Shown: positions 26,728 through 36,887, counted from the stretch's first letter. The stretch: DNA of 64,000 bases from Sulfurovum xiamenensis (GCF_030347995.1 NZ_JAQIBC010000006.1:1-64000); one strand, 5' to 3'. Numbers and translations: made by a program. Notes: generated by a model from the letters alone, not told the origin.

Positions 26728-28920
26728 TTAAAACTTCATACTTAAACCAGCATTAATAACCCTTCCTGGGTTTACTGTAATTGATAGATCTTCATGATCA
26801 AATACACCATCTTCGTTTCTGTCACTACTTGATCTTGCTGAATTGTAATACTGTTTATCGAACACATTATCTACTCTTACAAACATATTCAGATCATACT
26901 TGTTTATGGTGGCTTTATAGTCAACACCTAAATTTAGGGTCGCATGTCCCTCAATCTCAAGTGCGTTTAAATCATCGGCATAGTAATGGGATCTTGCATT
27001 CACTTCTGCCGTAAGTTTTAAGTCATCTGTCGCTTGATAGTTGGTTATTACATTCAATTGATGTTTAGAAGTTCTTGGAATAGTGTTTCCAGTGACGTCA
27101 TAATAATAAACAGGTGCTGGAGCATTCCATGTATCTGCTCCAAGTGTCATACCATAATTATCGTAATCAGTATAGGTAGCATCTAAATAGGTATAGGCCA
27201 AATTAAAATAGAGATCTTTTCTGAGATTACCGTTTACTGCAAGTTCTAAACCTCTATGTCTTGCACCACCGATATTATCCCACATATCATCAGTATCTGT
27301 ATCTCCATAATTACCTGAGGTTTTCATAATAAAATCTTTTCTATCAAGTTGGAAAATGGAAATATCATAGTTTATGCCGTTTCGACTAGTTCTATAACCT
27401 ATCTCATAATTAAATGATTGTTCTGGATCCAAATCAGGGTTGTTGATCGTACTACCCCATGCACTTACGTCTCCTGCATAGAGTTGTTCTACAGTTGGGG
27501 CTCTGAATCCTGTAGAAAAATTGGTATAGATGGTAGAATCTTTATCTAGTTGATAATTTGCTCCGATTCTGTATGACCAAACTTTAAAATCTTCTTTAAA
27601 ATTATTATCTTTATAATCATGATAATCCAATTTGATCCAATCATACCTAAGATTCGTAGTCACACTGAAATTCTCACTGACAGCTCGCTTATACTCACCA
27701 TATATTGCATAAACATTTTCATCTGTACTGTCATCACTTTTAAAGTCACCAGGTTGAAAATATCCTTGATCAACACCACCAAATGGTCCATATGTTACAA
27801 GTGCCTGAGCCGCTCTGTATGTTGATTTATTTTTATATTCATTTGCTCTTAGATCCAAGCCTAAAAGTGTTGCATATGATTCAGTTGATGTTCTATATTC
27901 ACTTTTGATACCTCTTTGTATCTGTGAATAATCATTGTTATAAACATAGTCATTATCATCATAATAGTCTTGTGCTGTATTGTTGTCATCTTTCGTTTGA
28001 GGAGATGATATATACTTAGTATCGTCTGTATAGATATACCCATTTAGCATAAAATTTGAATTATCCTCAAAATCTTTAGAATAGGTTGCAAAGAACTTTG
28101 AAAGCTGCACATCATATTGTCTTGTATAGTCTCTACTTTCCTGAACTCCAGTATATATGGATTTTGGGTTTGTCCTTGCTTCTGTTTCACCTCCGACAGT
28201 ACCATGAGAATCTTTTTGTCTATCAGATAGTTCTGCACCGAATGTGATATCTGATGTATCATCCAAATAATATTCAAACTTACCGTTAAGATACCTACTC
28301 TTATAATCAGAATCCTCATGATATCCATCAGCTTTTCTTTCACTGGCTTGAATATGAAAACTTAAATCATCGTTTGAATATCCAGTTCTTGCCAATAACT
28401 TTTGAAACCCAAAACTTCCTTTTTCAACAGATGCAAAATTATTATTATATTTTGCACCTCTTTTTGTTGTAATAATCACGGCACCAGATAATGCATCATC
28501 ACCGAACAAATATGAAGCCCCACCTTTGAGCACCTTAATACTTTCTATATTGTCAAGGTCAATATTTACTCTCCCAGTTCTTTCAAATACAGGTACACCA
28601 TCAATGACAACTGCAACTCCGGGTTTTTCCCCCATATACATTTGGTTTTCTACACCTCTTAAATGAATCTTTAAAGAGTCTCCTGTAGTAACCTCAGTAG
28701 TGATACCGGGAATAGATTGTAGAACTTGTTGAATATTTACAGCATGTTCTGCATCCACTTCTTCCCCACTTATTTCTGAAATATTTGAAACTTCTGTTTT
28801 CTTTGACTCAAATCTGTCAGCTATCGTTGATGATTCAACAGTGATCATTTCTAGATCTTCTGCTGCATGTATACTTGAAGCAATCGCTAAAGCTACTATC
28901 ATCGAATATTTTATTTTCAT
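26728..28920 (-). CDS. TonB-dependent outer-membrane receptor
   Basis: The 730 residues have a signal peptide, a TonB-box-like region (EMITVESS), a plug at about 45-155 (VLQSIPGITTEV, then HLRGVENQM, VVIDGVPV and SIKVLKGGASYLFG) and a 22-strand barrel ending AGLSMKF with a terminal Phe. Such receptors import siderophores, haem, cobalamin or metals using TonB energy. Aromatic, Asp and Asn-rich loops do not settle the ligand. It is first in a two-gene operon with the iron-sulfur protein, hinting at iron or copper. GGGAAG precedes the ATG. Confidence 0.9.
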   Translation of the reverse strand: MKIKYSMIVALAIASSIHAAEDLEMITVESSTIADRFESKKTEVSNISEISGEEVDAEHAVNIQQVLQSIPGITTEVTTGDSLKIHLRGVENQMYMGEKPGVAVVIDGVPVFERTGRVNIDLDNIESIKVLKGGASYLFGDDALSGAVIITTKRGAKYNNNFASVEKGSFGFQKLLARTGYSNDDLSFHIQASERKADGYHEDSDYKSRYLNGKFEYYLDDTSDITFGAELSDRQKDSHGTVGGETEARTNPKSIYTGVQESRDYTRQYDVQLSKFFATYSKDFEDNSNFMLNGYIYTDDTKYISSPQTKDDNNTAQDYYDDNDYVYNNDYSQIQRGIKSEYRTSTESYATLLGLDLRANEYKNKSTYRAAQALVTYGPFGGVDQGYFQPGDFKSDDSTDENVYAIYGEYKRAVSENFSVTTNLRYDWIKLDYHDYKDNNFKEDFKVWSYRIGANYQLDKDSTIYTNFSTGFRAPTVEQLYAGDVSAWGSTINNPDLDPEQSFNYEIGYRTSRNGINYDISIFQLDRKDFIMKTSGNYGDTDTDDMWDNIGGARHRGLELAVNGNLRKDLYFNLAYTYLDATYTDYDNYGMTLGADTWNAPAPVYYYDVTGNTIPRTSKHQLNVITNYQATDDLKLTAEVNARSHYYADDLNALEIEGHATLNLGVDYKATINKYDLNMFVRVDNVFDKQYYNSARSSSDRNEDGVFDHEDLSITVNPGRVINAGLSMKF

Positions 28921-28939
28921 GTCTTCCCTTTTAAATTGA

Positions 28940-28981
28940 ATAATAAAACTCTATGATGGTTGTGTTAATTTTGTGTTAATC
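28940..28981 (-). promoter_or_regulatory. TonB receptor promoter overlapping tandem GTGTTAA motif
   Basis: On the minus strand TTAACA (28963-28968) and TATTAT (28940-28945) are separated by 17 bases, each five of six from consensus. The -35 lies inside the first copy of GTGTTAA-TTTT-GTGTTAA-TC (28962-28981), so a protein bound there would affect this promoter directly. The motif matches the one at 19953-19972 in 19 of 20 bases. Confidence 0.55.
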
Positions 28982-29089
28982 ATTTTCTTCAAACTAAAAT
29001 CTTGTATAAATTCATTCTTTTTTTCGTCTATGTGTTTCATAAAGCTTCAGACAAAACCTGTACGTAATCTCTTCTAATCAACTTTTAGC

Positions 29090-29095
29090 TATAAT
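29090..29095 (+). promoter_or_regulatory. -10 element for cysS
   Basis: A perfect TATAAT (GCTATAAT) lies 36 bases before the cysS start codon, preceded by T-rich DNA. No good -35 is seen. Confidence 0.45.
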
Positions 29096-29131
29096 CACAG
29101 CACTACATCTATTAAAGGTCCAGCAATTACT

Positions 29132-30541
29132 ATGCACATCTATGACAGCGTACAAAAAACAAAACTTCCTTTTGAACCCATCCGTAAAGGGGAAGCAAGC
29201 ATTTATGTTTGCGGGCCTACTGTCTATGATGATGCACATTTGGGCCATGCACGCAGCAGCCTCTCTTTTGACCTCCTTTCCCGTACGCTCAAAGCCCTTG
29301 GATACAAAGTCACACTGGGGAAGAACTTTACCGACATTGATGACAAGATCATCAAAAAAGTGGAAGAAACGGGTAAAAGCATGGAAGCGCTCACCTCATT
29401 TTACATCGACCGCTACCTTGAAGAGATGGCAGCACTTGGTATACAGCGTCCCGATATCGAGCCAAAGGCCACAGAATCCCTGCATGCGATAGAAGCCATG
29501 ATACAGACACTGATCGATAAAGATATCGCCTATGTCATCTCCACAGGTGATGTCTACTTTGATACAAGTAAGGATCCACATTATGGAGAGATATCACACC
29601 AGGTAGGTGAAGATGAGGACAACCAGAGCCGCGTGGCGCACACTTCGGAAAAAAGAAATCCCAAGGACTTCGCACTCTGGAAAGCGTGTAAAGGAAATGA
29701 AGATATCTGTTTTGACACACCTTTCTCTTCAGGACGTCCGGGATGGCACATAGAGTGTTCTGCGATGATAGAAAAGCACTTTTCGCATGACCATGGCACA
29801 CAGGATTACAGTATAGACATCCATGCAGGCGGTGCCGACCTGCTCTTCCCTCACCATGAAAACGAAGCAGCACAGAGCCGCTGTGCCACAGGACATGAAC
29901 TGGCAAAGTACTGGATGCATAACGGTTTTGTTCAAATAAACGGTGAAAAGATGAGTAAATCTCTGGGAAACAGCTTCTTTCTCAAAGATGCTCTCAAGGT
30001 CTATGATGGAGAGATCCTTCGTTACTACCTCAACTCGGTACACTACAGGAATGATTTTAATTTTAACGAAGAAGATCTACTGACCGCTAAAAAAAGACTC
30101 GACAAGCTCTACAGACTGAAAAAACGTGTTAGTCCGGGGAAAGCTTCTGCAGTCAATAAAACTTTCAAAAAAGCACTGCTTGATGCGATGAGCGATGACC
30201 TCAACATCTCCATAGCCCTTGCGGTCATAGATGAAATGGTAGCTGCAACGAATGATGCCCTGGATAACAACCCAAAAGACAAAGCCCTTAAAAAAGAAAC
30301 TCTAGCAAATATCGAATTCATTGATACACTGCTTGGTTTCGGAGGAAAAGAGCCTTTCTCTTATTTCCAAATTGGCGTGGATGCAGCCCTTAAAACACAG
30401 ATAGAAACACTACTCTCTGAGCGCAGTGAAGCAAAAAAAGAGAAAAATTTTGAACGCTCAGATGCCATTCGAGATGAACTGACAGCACTTGGTATATCTA
30501 TCATGGATACTCCTGATGGCACACTTTGGGAAAAAGCGTAA
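29132..30541 (+). CDS. cysS: cysteinyl-tRNA synthetase
   Basis: A 469-residue class I synthetase charging tRNA-Cys. The zinc and ATP site begins with YVCGPTVYDDAHLGHARS, where HLGH is the HIGH motif; GRPGWHIECSAM supplies zinc ligands and EKMSKSLGN is the KMSKS loop. The length is standard. It overlaps the ATG of the ABC exporter by one base, so the two are translationally coupled. Confidence 0.96.
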   Translation: MHIYDSVQKTKLPFEPIRKGEASIYVCGPTVYDDAHLGHARSSLSFDLLSRTLKALGYKVTLGKNFTDIDDKIIKKVEETGKSMEALTSFYIDRYLEEMAALGIQRPDIEPKATESLHAIEAMIQTLIDKDIAYVISTGDVYFDTSKDPHYGEISHQVGEDEDNQSRVAHTSEKRNPKDFALWKACKGNEDICFDTPFSSGRPGWHIECSAMIEKHFSHDHGTQDYSIDIHAGGADLLFPHHENEAAQSRCATGHELAKYWMHNGFVQINGEKMSKSLGNSFFLKDALKVYDGEILRYYLNSVHYRNDFNFNEEDLLTAKKRLDKLYRLKKRVSPGKASAVNKTFKKALLDAMSDDLNISIALAVIDEMVAATNDALDNNPKDKALKKETLANIEFIDTLLGFGGKEPFSYFQIGVDAALKTQIETLLSERSEAKKEKNFERSDAIRDELTALGISIMDTPDGTLWEKA

Positions 30542-32244
30542 TGAAAGACCTTCTCAGACAGTATCTCCCCTATCTTACAGGTTACAAAAGACAATTTTTC
30601 TTTGCCATCCTGGGGATGATCGCTGTTGCGGTCGGTACGGCGGGAACAGCACAACTCATCAAGCCCGTACTGGATGATGTCTTCATCAATAAAGACAAAG
30701 AGATGCTTTTTCTGATGCCTTTTTTCCTCGTAGGTGTCTTTGCACTCAAAGGATTAGGAAGATATATACAAACCTACTATACCTCTTACATCGGCCAGGA
30801 TGTTGTACGAAAACTGCGTGACCAGCTTGTTTCCCATCTCACCTACCTGGATATGGAGTTTTTCAGAAAGACACATTCCGGAGAGATACTCTCACGTGTA
30901 ACCAATGATATCGCACGTATTCAAATGGTGGTTGCCAATATCATTCCTGATCTAATTAGAGAAACCTTGACCATTCTTGCATTAACAGGGTATGTCATTT
31001 ATCAAAACCCCAAACTTGCCTTTTATTTTTTGGTGATCATGCCACTGGCAGTATTCCCCCTCTCTAGACTTGCTAAAAAAATGCGTAAATACTCCAAACT
31101 CTCTCAAGAGAGTACCGCTGATATGACAACAAGACTGAATGAAATCTTCTCCAACATTGAAGTGATCAAGTCCAACTCAAGTCAAATCTATGAAGAGCAA
31201 CGTTTCAAAAAAGACAATCAAAGTGTCTTTAGATTTCTTATGAAACAAGTGAAGACCAATGCCTTGACATCGCCACTAATGGAAACACTGGGATCCGTGG
31301 CTATAGGTATTGTCATTTATATTGGAGGGAAAGAGGTGATAGATGGGCATATGACCGTAGGTTCCTTTTTTGCTTTTGCGACCGCCCTCTTCATGCTTTA
31401 TGATCCTGTAAAACGCCTATCCTCTCTTTACAACAAAGCACAAGATGCCATCACTGCCAATAGACGTATGCAGGAACTGCTTGATACCAAACCTGAGATC
31501 ATATCGGGTGAGAACGAACTTTTAGAGTCTATTGACACGATCACATTAGAAAATGTTTCACTCCAATACGATGATATTCCGGCATTAAAACATATCACAC
31601 TTAAAGCCCAAAAAGGTGAATCCATTGCATTGGTAGGTGACAGTGGAGCCGGTAAAAGTTCATTGGTCAATCTACTAGTACGTTTCTATGACCCTACTTC
31701 AGGAAAGATCTTTATCAACGGTAAAGAGAACAAGGATTTTACACTCACTTCGTTACATAAAAAGATAGCCTACGTGACACAACGTATCTACATCTTTAAC
31801 GACTCTATCGCAGCCAATGTGGCTTACGGTGAAGCAATAGATGAAGCACGTGTGATCAAAGCATTGAAGAAAGCACATGCTATGGAGTTCATCGATCTGT
31901 TGGATGACGGGATACACACACTTTTATCTGAAAGTGGTGACAACCTCTCCGGAGGGCAAAGACAGCGTATCGCTCTGGCTCGTGCACTCTATAAGAACCC
32001 GGATATTCTCATACTGGATGAAGCGACCTCTGCACTAGATAACAAAAGTGAAGCCCTGATACAACAAGCATTGCATGAGCTCAAACCAGAAATGATCACT
32101 TTCACTGTCGCACACAGATTAAGCACCATAGAAGATGCCGATACCATCCTGGTCTTCCAAAAAGGAGAGATCATCTGCAGGGGTTCACATCAAACCTTGT
32201 TACAAGAGTGTCCAACCTATCAAAAATTATCAGGGAGTTTATAA
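30541..32244 (+). CDS. msbA: MsbA-type ABC exporter (lipid A/lipid flippase)
   Basis: From the ATG at 30541, overlapping the cysS stop, this is 567 residues. Six membrane helices occupy about 1-310 and the ATPase domain follows: Walker A GDSGAGKS, signature LSGGQRQR, Walker B ILILDEATSALD. The family and the cysS-msbA-pyrD order, which I recall from C. jejuni, point to the exporter that flips lipid A core. A half-transporter acting as a homodimer is expected. A generic multidrug half-transporter is the alternative. Confidence 0.82.
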   Translation: MKDLLRQYLPYLTGYKRQFFFAILGMIAVAVGTAGTAQLIKPVLDDVFINKDKEMLFLMPFFLVGVFALKGLGRYIQTYYTSYIGQDVVRKLRDQLVSHLTYLDMEFFRKTHSGEILSRVTNDIARIQMVVANIIPDLIRETLTILALTGYVIYQNPKLAFYFLVIMPLAVFPLSRLAKKMRKYSKLSQESTADMTTRLNEIFSNIEVIKSNSSQIYEEQRFKKDNQSVFRFLMKQVKTNALTSPLMETLGSVAIGIVIYIGGKEVIDGHMTVGSFFAFATALFMLYDPVKRLSSLYNKAQDAITANRRMQELLDTKPEIISGENELLESIDTITLENVSLQYDDIPALKHITLKAQKGESIALVGDSGAGKSSLVNLLVRFYDPTSGKIFINGKENKDFTLTSLHKKIAYVTQRIYIFNDSIAANVAYGEAIDEARVIKALKKAHAMEFIDLLDDGIHTLLSESGDNLSGGQRQRIALARALYKNPDILILDEATSALDNKSEALIQQALHELKPEMITFTVAHRLSTIEDADTILVFQKGEIICRGSHQTLLQECPTYQKLSGSL

Positions 32245-32245
32245 T

Positions 32246-32749
32246 ATGTTACGATTCACCCTCCTCTTTACTTTTTTATGTACGTTGCTTTTTGCACAGC
32301 AGGAGAGTGAACAATTTCCTTTCATAGGGGCAACCCTGGCCACACACTCCATAGATATGAAATCTCTAGACCAGACATCCAGCCAGCATGAAACGCTTCT
32401 GGGATTTCGCTATGGTAAGCAATCCCTGGATTGGCGTACCGTATTTACACTCTCTGGTAATAATGATCTTCAAACCTTTGCAATAGAAATAGATAAAATA
32501 CTCCTTGATGAACTCTTTGGCACACCAAAAGTAAGACCTTATTTGGGTGCCACTGTCGGATATCTTCACTATGAGAAGGACACTTCTTCGGACGATGACG
32601 GGATTTACTATGGAGGCAATTTCGGATTCCTGATCTATGCCACGGCAACGATGGATGTAGATCTTTCCTATCATTACTATAAAGTATCAGCTCTCGATCC
32701 ACTCGATACTATGCAGGGTGTAAGCCTCTCTTTACATTACTTTTTTTGA
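32246..32749 (+). CDS. small outer-membrane beta-barrel protein
   Basis: From the ATG at 32246, with AGGGAG upstream, this is 167 residues: signal peptide LRFTLLFTFLCTLLFA, then alternating strands typical of an eight-stranded barrel (LLGFRYGKQSLDWRTVFTL, VRPYLGATVGYLHY, VDLSYHYY) ending with LHYFF, a C-terminal aromatic as in barrel insertion signals. It resembles OmpA/OmpX-like or OmpW-like small barrels. It follows the exporter by one base, so it may be cotranscribed with it. Function unknown. Confidence 0.75.
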   Translation: MLRFTLLFTFLCTLLFAQQESEQFPFIGATLATHSIDMKSLDQTSSQHETLLGFRYGKQSLDWRTVFTLSGNNDLQTFAIEIDKILLDELFGTPKVRPYLGATVGYLHYEKDTSSDDDGIYYGGNFGFLIYATATMDVDLSYHYYKVSALDPLDTMQGVSLSLHYFF

Positions 32750-32756
32750 TTATTTT

Positions 32757-32765
32757 GCTATAATA
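32757..32765 (+). promoter_or_regulatory. extended -10 promoter for pyrD
   Basis: TGC-TATAAT at 32757-32765 is a perfect extended -10. A transcript from here would begin near 32772, leaving too short a leader for the ATG at 32780 and supporting the TTG at 32792 as start. Confidence 0.5.
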
Positions 32766-32791
32766 AGCACACTATAACTATGGAGTCTTCT

Positions 32792-33856
32792 TTGTCACTT
32801 TTTTCTTACCAAAATCTCAAAAAAATCCTTTTTAAACTTGATCCTGAGACAGCACACACTGTTGCCGGACTTGGACTTAGAGCTATTGCTCACTGTCCTG
32901 TACTACTGCGTTATGTGAAAAACAAGAACTTTGTTACACATCCTATCCTCCAACAGGATATCTTTGGACGTACCTTTCAAAATCCTGTAGGACTGGGGGC
33001 AGGATTTGACAAAAACGGTCAGTACATTACCGCCATGCCGACCATGGGGTTTGGATTTACAGAGATAGGTACCGTGACACCTAAACCGCAAGATGGTAAT
33101 GCAAAACCGAGACTCTTTAGACTTCTTGAAGACAACTCCATACAAAATGCTATGGGATTTAACAACAAAGGCAGCCACTATATGTTGCAACGTCTTAAAG
33201 AACTCTACTTCTTTGACTACCCTATGGGCATCAACATTGGGAAAAACAAACTGACTCCCGAAGATGAAGCACTCAATGACTATGAAACACTCTTTAAAGC
33301 ATTTAAAAATTATGGTGACTACATTGTGATCAACATTTCATCTCCAAACACACCGGGTCTGAGAGACCTGCAAAATGAGGCATTTATCAAGGCTATCTTT
33401 AAAATGGCAAAAGAGATCACCACGCAGCCTGTGCTGCTTAAAATCGCACCGGATATGGAACCCGAAGATGCCATTGCTCTTTGTAAAACAGCTGTAGAAG
33501 CAGGTGCTGCAGGTATCATTGCTACCAATACAACGATCGATTACTCTTTGACACCGCATGCCAAAGACTTCGGCGGTATCTCAGGGGCACTGCTGACAGA
33601 AAAATCATACCAGCTCTTCAAAGCCATAGGTAAAGAGCTGTATGGTAAGACCCTACTTATCTCTGTAGGGGGTATAGACTCTGCAGAAGAAGCCTACAGA
33701 CGTATCAAAGCCGGTGCCTCTTTGGTACAGGTTTACAGTATGCTTGTCTACAGGGGTCCGGCACTGATCAAAGAGATCAATGAAGGTTTAATTAAACTCT
33801 TACAAAAAGATGGTTATAAACATATCAGCGAAGCCATCGGAGCAGATTACAAATGA
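32792..33856 (+). CDS. pyrD: quinone-dependent dihydroorotate dehydrogenase
   Basis: This membrane-associated flavoenzyme oxidises dihydroorotate to orotate in pyrimidine synthesis and passes electrons to quinone. Class 2 features are the N-terminal amphipathic helix (NLKKILFKLDPETAH), NPVGLGAGFDKNG, the catalytic serine region INISSPNTPGLRDLQ and the FMN-binding SVGGIDSAEEAYRRIKAGASLVQVYS. I chose TTG 32792 because GGAG lies six bases before it; the ATG at 32780 adds four residues and has no ribosome site. The stop overlaps the next gene's ATG. Confidence 0.92.
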   Translation: MSLFSYQNLKKILFKLDPETAHTVAGLGLRAIAHCPVLLRYVKNKNFVTHPILQQDIFGRTFQNPVGLGAGFDKNGQYITAMPTMGFGFTEIGTVTPKPQDGNAKPRLFRLLEDNSIQNAMGFNNKGSHYMLQRLKELYFFDYPMGINIGKNKLTPEDEALNDYETLFKAFKNYGDYIVINISSPNTPGLRDLQNEAFIKAIFKMAKEITTQPVLLKIAPDMEPEDAIALCKTAVEAGAAGIIATNTTIDYSLTPHAKDFGGISGALLTEKSYQLFKAIGKELYGKTLLISVGGIDSAEEAYRRIKAGASLVQVYSMLVYRGPALIKEINEGLIKLLQKDGYKHISEAIGADYK

Positions 33857-35181
33857 GCCTAAAAAGCCTCAAGCACTTTACATATACATTTATCATCGGA
33901 TGTATGATCACAACAGGAGTATCAATGGCCAATTCATTGCCAGAACATTTTACAAAAACATTGGATAACGGCATGCAGATCGTTGTCATCCCTATGGATA
34001 ACGATTCGGGTGTAATCACTACAGATATCTACTACAAAGTAGGAAGCAGAAATGAAGTCATGGGTAAAAGCGGTATGGCCCATATGCTTGAGCATCTCTC
34101 TTTCAAATCTACAGATAAACTCAAAGAGGGCGAATTTGACACGATCGTCAAAAGTCGCGGCGGTGTAAATAACGCTGCCACCGGTTTTGACAAAACACAC
34201 TATTATATTAAAACAGCCAGCAAGAACCTGGCACTCAGTCTTGACCTCTTCTCTGAGCTGATGCATAACCTAAAACTCACAGATGAAGAGTTCCAAAAAG
34301 AGCGTGATGTCGTTGCTGAAGAGAGACGTCTTAGAACCGATAACAACCCTATGGGCTATCTTTACTTCAGGGTCTTCAATACACACTTTACCTACCACCC
34401 TTACCATTGGCTCCCGATCGGTTTTATGGAAGACATTCTCTCATGGAAGATAGAAGATATAAGAGACTTCTATCAACGTTATTATCAACCAAGTAATGCC
34501 ATTTTGGTCGTGGCGGGAGACATCACACCTGAAGAGGTCTTTAAAGAATCAGAAAAATATTTTGGACACATACAAAATAAACATGAGATCCCAAAGGTCA
34601 CTGCTGTTGAACCTAAAATAGATGGTGCAAAGAGAGCTGTACTTCATAAAGAAAGTAATCAGGTCGATACCCTTGCGATCACCTATTCCATTCCCAACTA
34701 TGAAGATGATGACCAGGTAGTACTTTCTGCGATCAGCCATATACTCAGTGCCGGGAAAAGTTCACGTTTCGAAAAAACACTGGTGAATGAAAAGCAACTG
34801 GCAAACCAGGTGTATGGCTACAATATGGAACTTGCAGACCCTGGTGTTTTTCTCATCATGGCGATGTGTTCACCTCAAGCATCTTTGGATACTTTGGAAA
34901 AAGAGATCCTCGTTGAACTTGAAAAGATCAAAAACGGTGATGTCACGCAAGCCGAACTTGATAAGGTCAAGATCAACACAAAAGCAGAATTTATCTACTC
35001 TTTAGAGAGTTCAAGTTCCGTTGCAGGGCTCTATGGAGATTACTATGTCAAGGGAAATATCCAGCCTTTACTTGAATATGAAGAGAAATTAGATAAAATT
35101 ACGCTCAAAGATATTAGCGATGCCGCTAAAAAGTATTTTGATCACAATTTTTCAACAACTGTGATCTTGAAAAAAAACTAG
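33853..35181 (+). CDS. M16 family zinc peptidase
   Basis: The 442 residues have a signal or membrane helix ([18 protein letters not shown]) and an M16 fold with the inverted zinc motif HMLEH in [13 protein letters not shown] and the distant glutamate in [11 protein letters not shown]. This is a PqqL/insulinase-type peptidase acting outside the cytoplasm. It overlaps pyrD by four bases and is followed by dapA, an order I recall in C. jejuni. Single-domain members often dimerise. Confidence 0.88.
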   Translation: MSLKSLKHFTYTFIIGCMITTGVSMANSLPEHFTKTLDNGMQIVVIPMDNDSGVITTDIYYKVGSRNEVMGKSGMAHMLEHLSFKSTDKLKEGEFDTIVKSRGGVNNAATGFDKTHYYIKTASKNLALSLDLFSELMHNLKLTDEEFQKERDVVAEERRLRTDNNPMGYLYFRVFNTHFTYHPYHWLPIGFMEDILSWKIEDIRDFYQRYYQPSNAILVVAGDITPEEVFKESEKYFGHIQNKHEIPKVTAVEPKIDGAKRAVLHKESNQVDTLAITYSIPNYEDDDQVVLSAISHILSAGKSSRFEKTLVNEKQLANQVYGYNMELADPGVFLIMAMCSPQASLDTLEKEILVELEKIKNGDVTQAELDKVKINTKAEFIYSLESSSSVAGLYGDYYVKGNIQPLLEYEEKLDKITLKDISDAAKKYFDHNFSTTVILKKN

Positions 35182-35191
35182 GATAGTAGAG

Positions 35192-36085
35192 ATGAGTAAC
35201 TATATTACAGGTGCGACCACTGCACTGATCACTCCATTTAAAAATGGTACATTGGATGAAGCAACCTATGCAACACTGATCACAAGACAAATAGCCCATG
35301 GGATCGATGCGGTATGTCCTGTAGGAACGACAGGTGAGAGTGCGACGCTAAGTCATGATGAACACAAAAGATGTATTGAGATAGCTGTTGAAGTCTGTAA
35401 AGGCACAGAGACAAAAGTCCTTGCTGGAGCAGGAAGCAATGCGACGCATGAAGCCATTGACATCGCCAAACATGCTGAAGCATGTGGTGTAGATGCAATC
35501 TTCTCTGTGAGTCCTTATTACAATAAACCAAGTCAGGAAGGACTTTACCAACACTATAAAGCGATCGCTTCAGCAGTCAAAGTACCTTTTATGCTCTATA
35601 ATGTACCTGGACGTACAGGTGTAGATATCTTACCCGATACAGTGAAAAGACTCTATGATGATGTAGAGAACATTATGGGTATCAAAGAAGCAACAGGGTC
35701 TATAGAAAGAACAGTAGAACTTTTGGCAAAAGTACCTGACCTCTATGTATTCTCTGGTGATGATGTTATCGATTTTCCTATTTTAGCCAGTGGAGGAAAG
35801 GGGATCACTTCTGTCACTTCGAACCTTTTACCAGATATGAAAGCAGAGCTTGCTCATGCAGCCCTAAAGGGTGACTTTGTAAAATCTAAAACCATTAATG
35901 ATAAACTTTTTGAGATCAACAAAGTGCTTTTCTGTGAAAGCAATCCTATTCCGATCAAAGCCGCGATGTATATCGCAGGACTCATCGATACACTCGAATA
36001 TAGATTACCTCTTGTACCTCCAAGCAGTAAAAATATGAAAAAGATCGAAGAAGTCATGAAAAAATACAATATAGTAGGAGCATAA
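35192..36085 (+). CDS. dapA: 4-hydroxy-tetrahydrodipicolinate synthase
   Basis: A 297-residue TIM-barrel aldolase condensing pyruvate with aspartate semialdehyde for lysine and diaminopimelate. It has [10 protein letters not shown], the dapA motif [18 protein letters not shown], the tyrosine of [15 protein letters not shown], the Schiff-base lysine in GIKEATGS, and the substrate arginine in NVPGRTG. It supplies diaminopimelate for peptidoglycan. AGGA lies upstream of the ATG. Confidence 0.96.
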   Translation: MSNYITGATTALITPFKNGTLDEATYATLITRQIAHGIDAVCPVGTTGESATLSHDEHKRCIEIAVEVCKGTETKVLAGAGSNATHEAIDIAKHAEACGVDAIFSVSPYYNKPSQEGLYQHYKAIASAVKVPFMLYNVPGRTGVDILPDTVKRLYDDVENIMGIKEATGSIERTVELLAKVPDLYVFSGDDVIDFPILASGGKGITSVTSNLLPDMKAELAHAALKGDFVKSKTINDKLFEINKVLFCESNPIPIKAAMYIAGLIDTLEYRLPLVPPSSKNMKKIEEVMKKYNIVGA

Positions 36086-36086
36086 T

Positions 36087-36866
36087 ATGTCAGAAATGAA
36101 AGGTAAAACACTTGTCATCACAGGAGCAACCAAGGGTATCGGTAAAGCCGTAGCTGAAAAATTTGCTCAAAATGGTGTAAATATCGCATTTACATATAAC
36201 TCTAACAAAGAAGCTGCCGATGAGATCGCTGCAGACCTAGAGAGTAAATATGGTGTGAAGGCAAGAGCATACCCACTGAACATATTGGAACTTGATGAAT
36301 TCAAACCGCTGTTTGAAGCGATCGATAAAGACTTTGACAGAGTGGATTTCTTTGTCTCTAATGCTATGATCTACGGCCGTCCGGTCGTAGGTGGTTATGG
36401 TAAATTCATGAAACTCAGACCTAGTAAAGGATTAACGAACATCTATACTGCAACCGTAGGTGCATTTGTACGCGGTTCACAAGAAGCTGCAGTACGTATG
36501 GAAAAAGTAGGTGGCGGTGCCATCGTAACATTGAGTTCAACCGGTAACCTTATCTACATCGAAAACTATGCAGGTCATGGTACCAACAAAGCAGCGGTCG
36601 AAGCTATGAGCCGTTATGCTGCTGTTGAACTGGGAGAAATGGGGATCAGAGTCAATGCTGTATCCGGTGGACCTATCGATACAGATGCACTAAAAGCATT
36701 TACAAACTATGAAGAGGTCAAAGCCGAAACCATTAAACGATCAGCCGTAAACAGAATGGGAAGCCCTGAAGACCTTGCCGGTTCTGTCTATTTTCTTTGT
36801 ACGGATGAAGCATCATGGATCACAGGCCAAACACTTGTAGTCGATGGTGGAACGACTTTTAGATAA
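36087..36866 (+). CDS. SDR-family reductase, FabL-like enoyl-ACP reductase
   Basis: A 259-residue short-chain dehydrogenase with the cofactor motif TGATKGIGKAVA, SNA in place of NAG, and the region NAVSGGPIDTDALKAF, which closely matches Bacillus FabL as I recall it. FabL reduces enoyl-ACP with NADPH. The active-site tyrosine-lysine would be in ENYAGHGTNKAAVEAM. It follows dapA by one base. A generic SDR role cannot be excluded, and another enoyl reductase may exist elsewhere. Confidence 0.8.
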   Translation: MSEMKGKTLVITGATKGIGKAVAEKFAQNGVNIAFTYNSNKEAADEIAADLESKYGVKARAYPLNILELDEFKPLFEAIDKDFDRVDFFVSNAMIYGRPVVGGYGKFMKLRPSKGLTNIYTATVGAFVRGSQEAAVRMEKVGGGAIVTLSSTGNLIYIENYAGHGTNKAAVEAMSRYAAVELGEMGIRVNAVSGGPIDTDALKAFTNYEEVKAETIKRSAVNRMGSPEDLAGSVYFLCTDEASWITGQTLVVDGGTTFR

Positions 36867-36887
36867 ATCTTTATAAAAGAAGAGATA

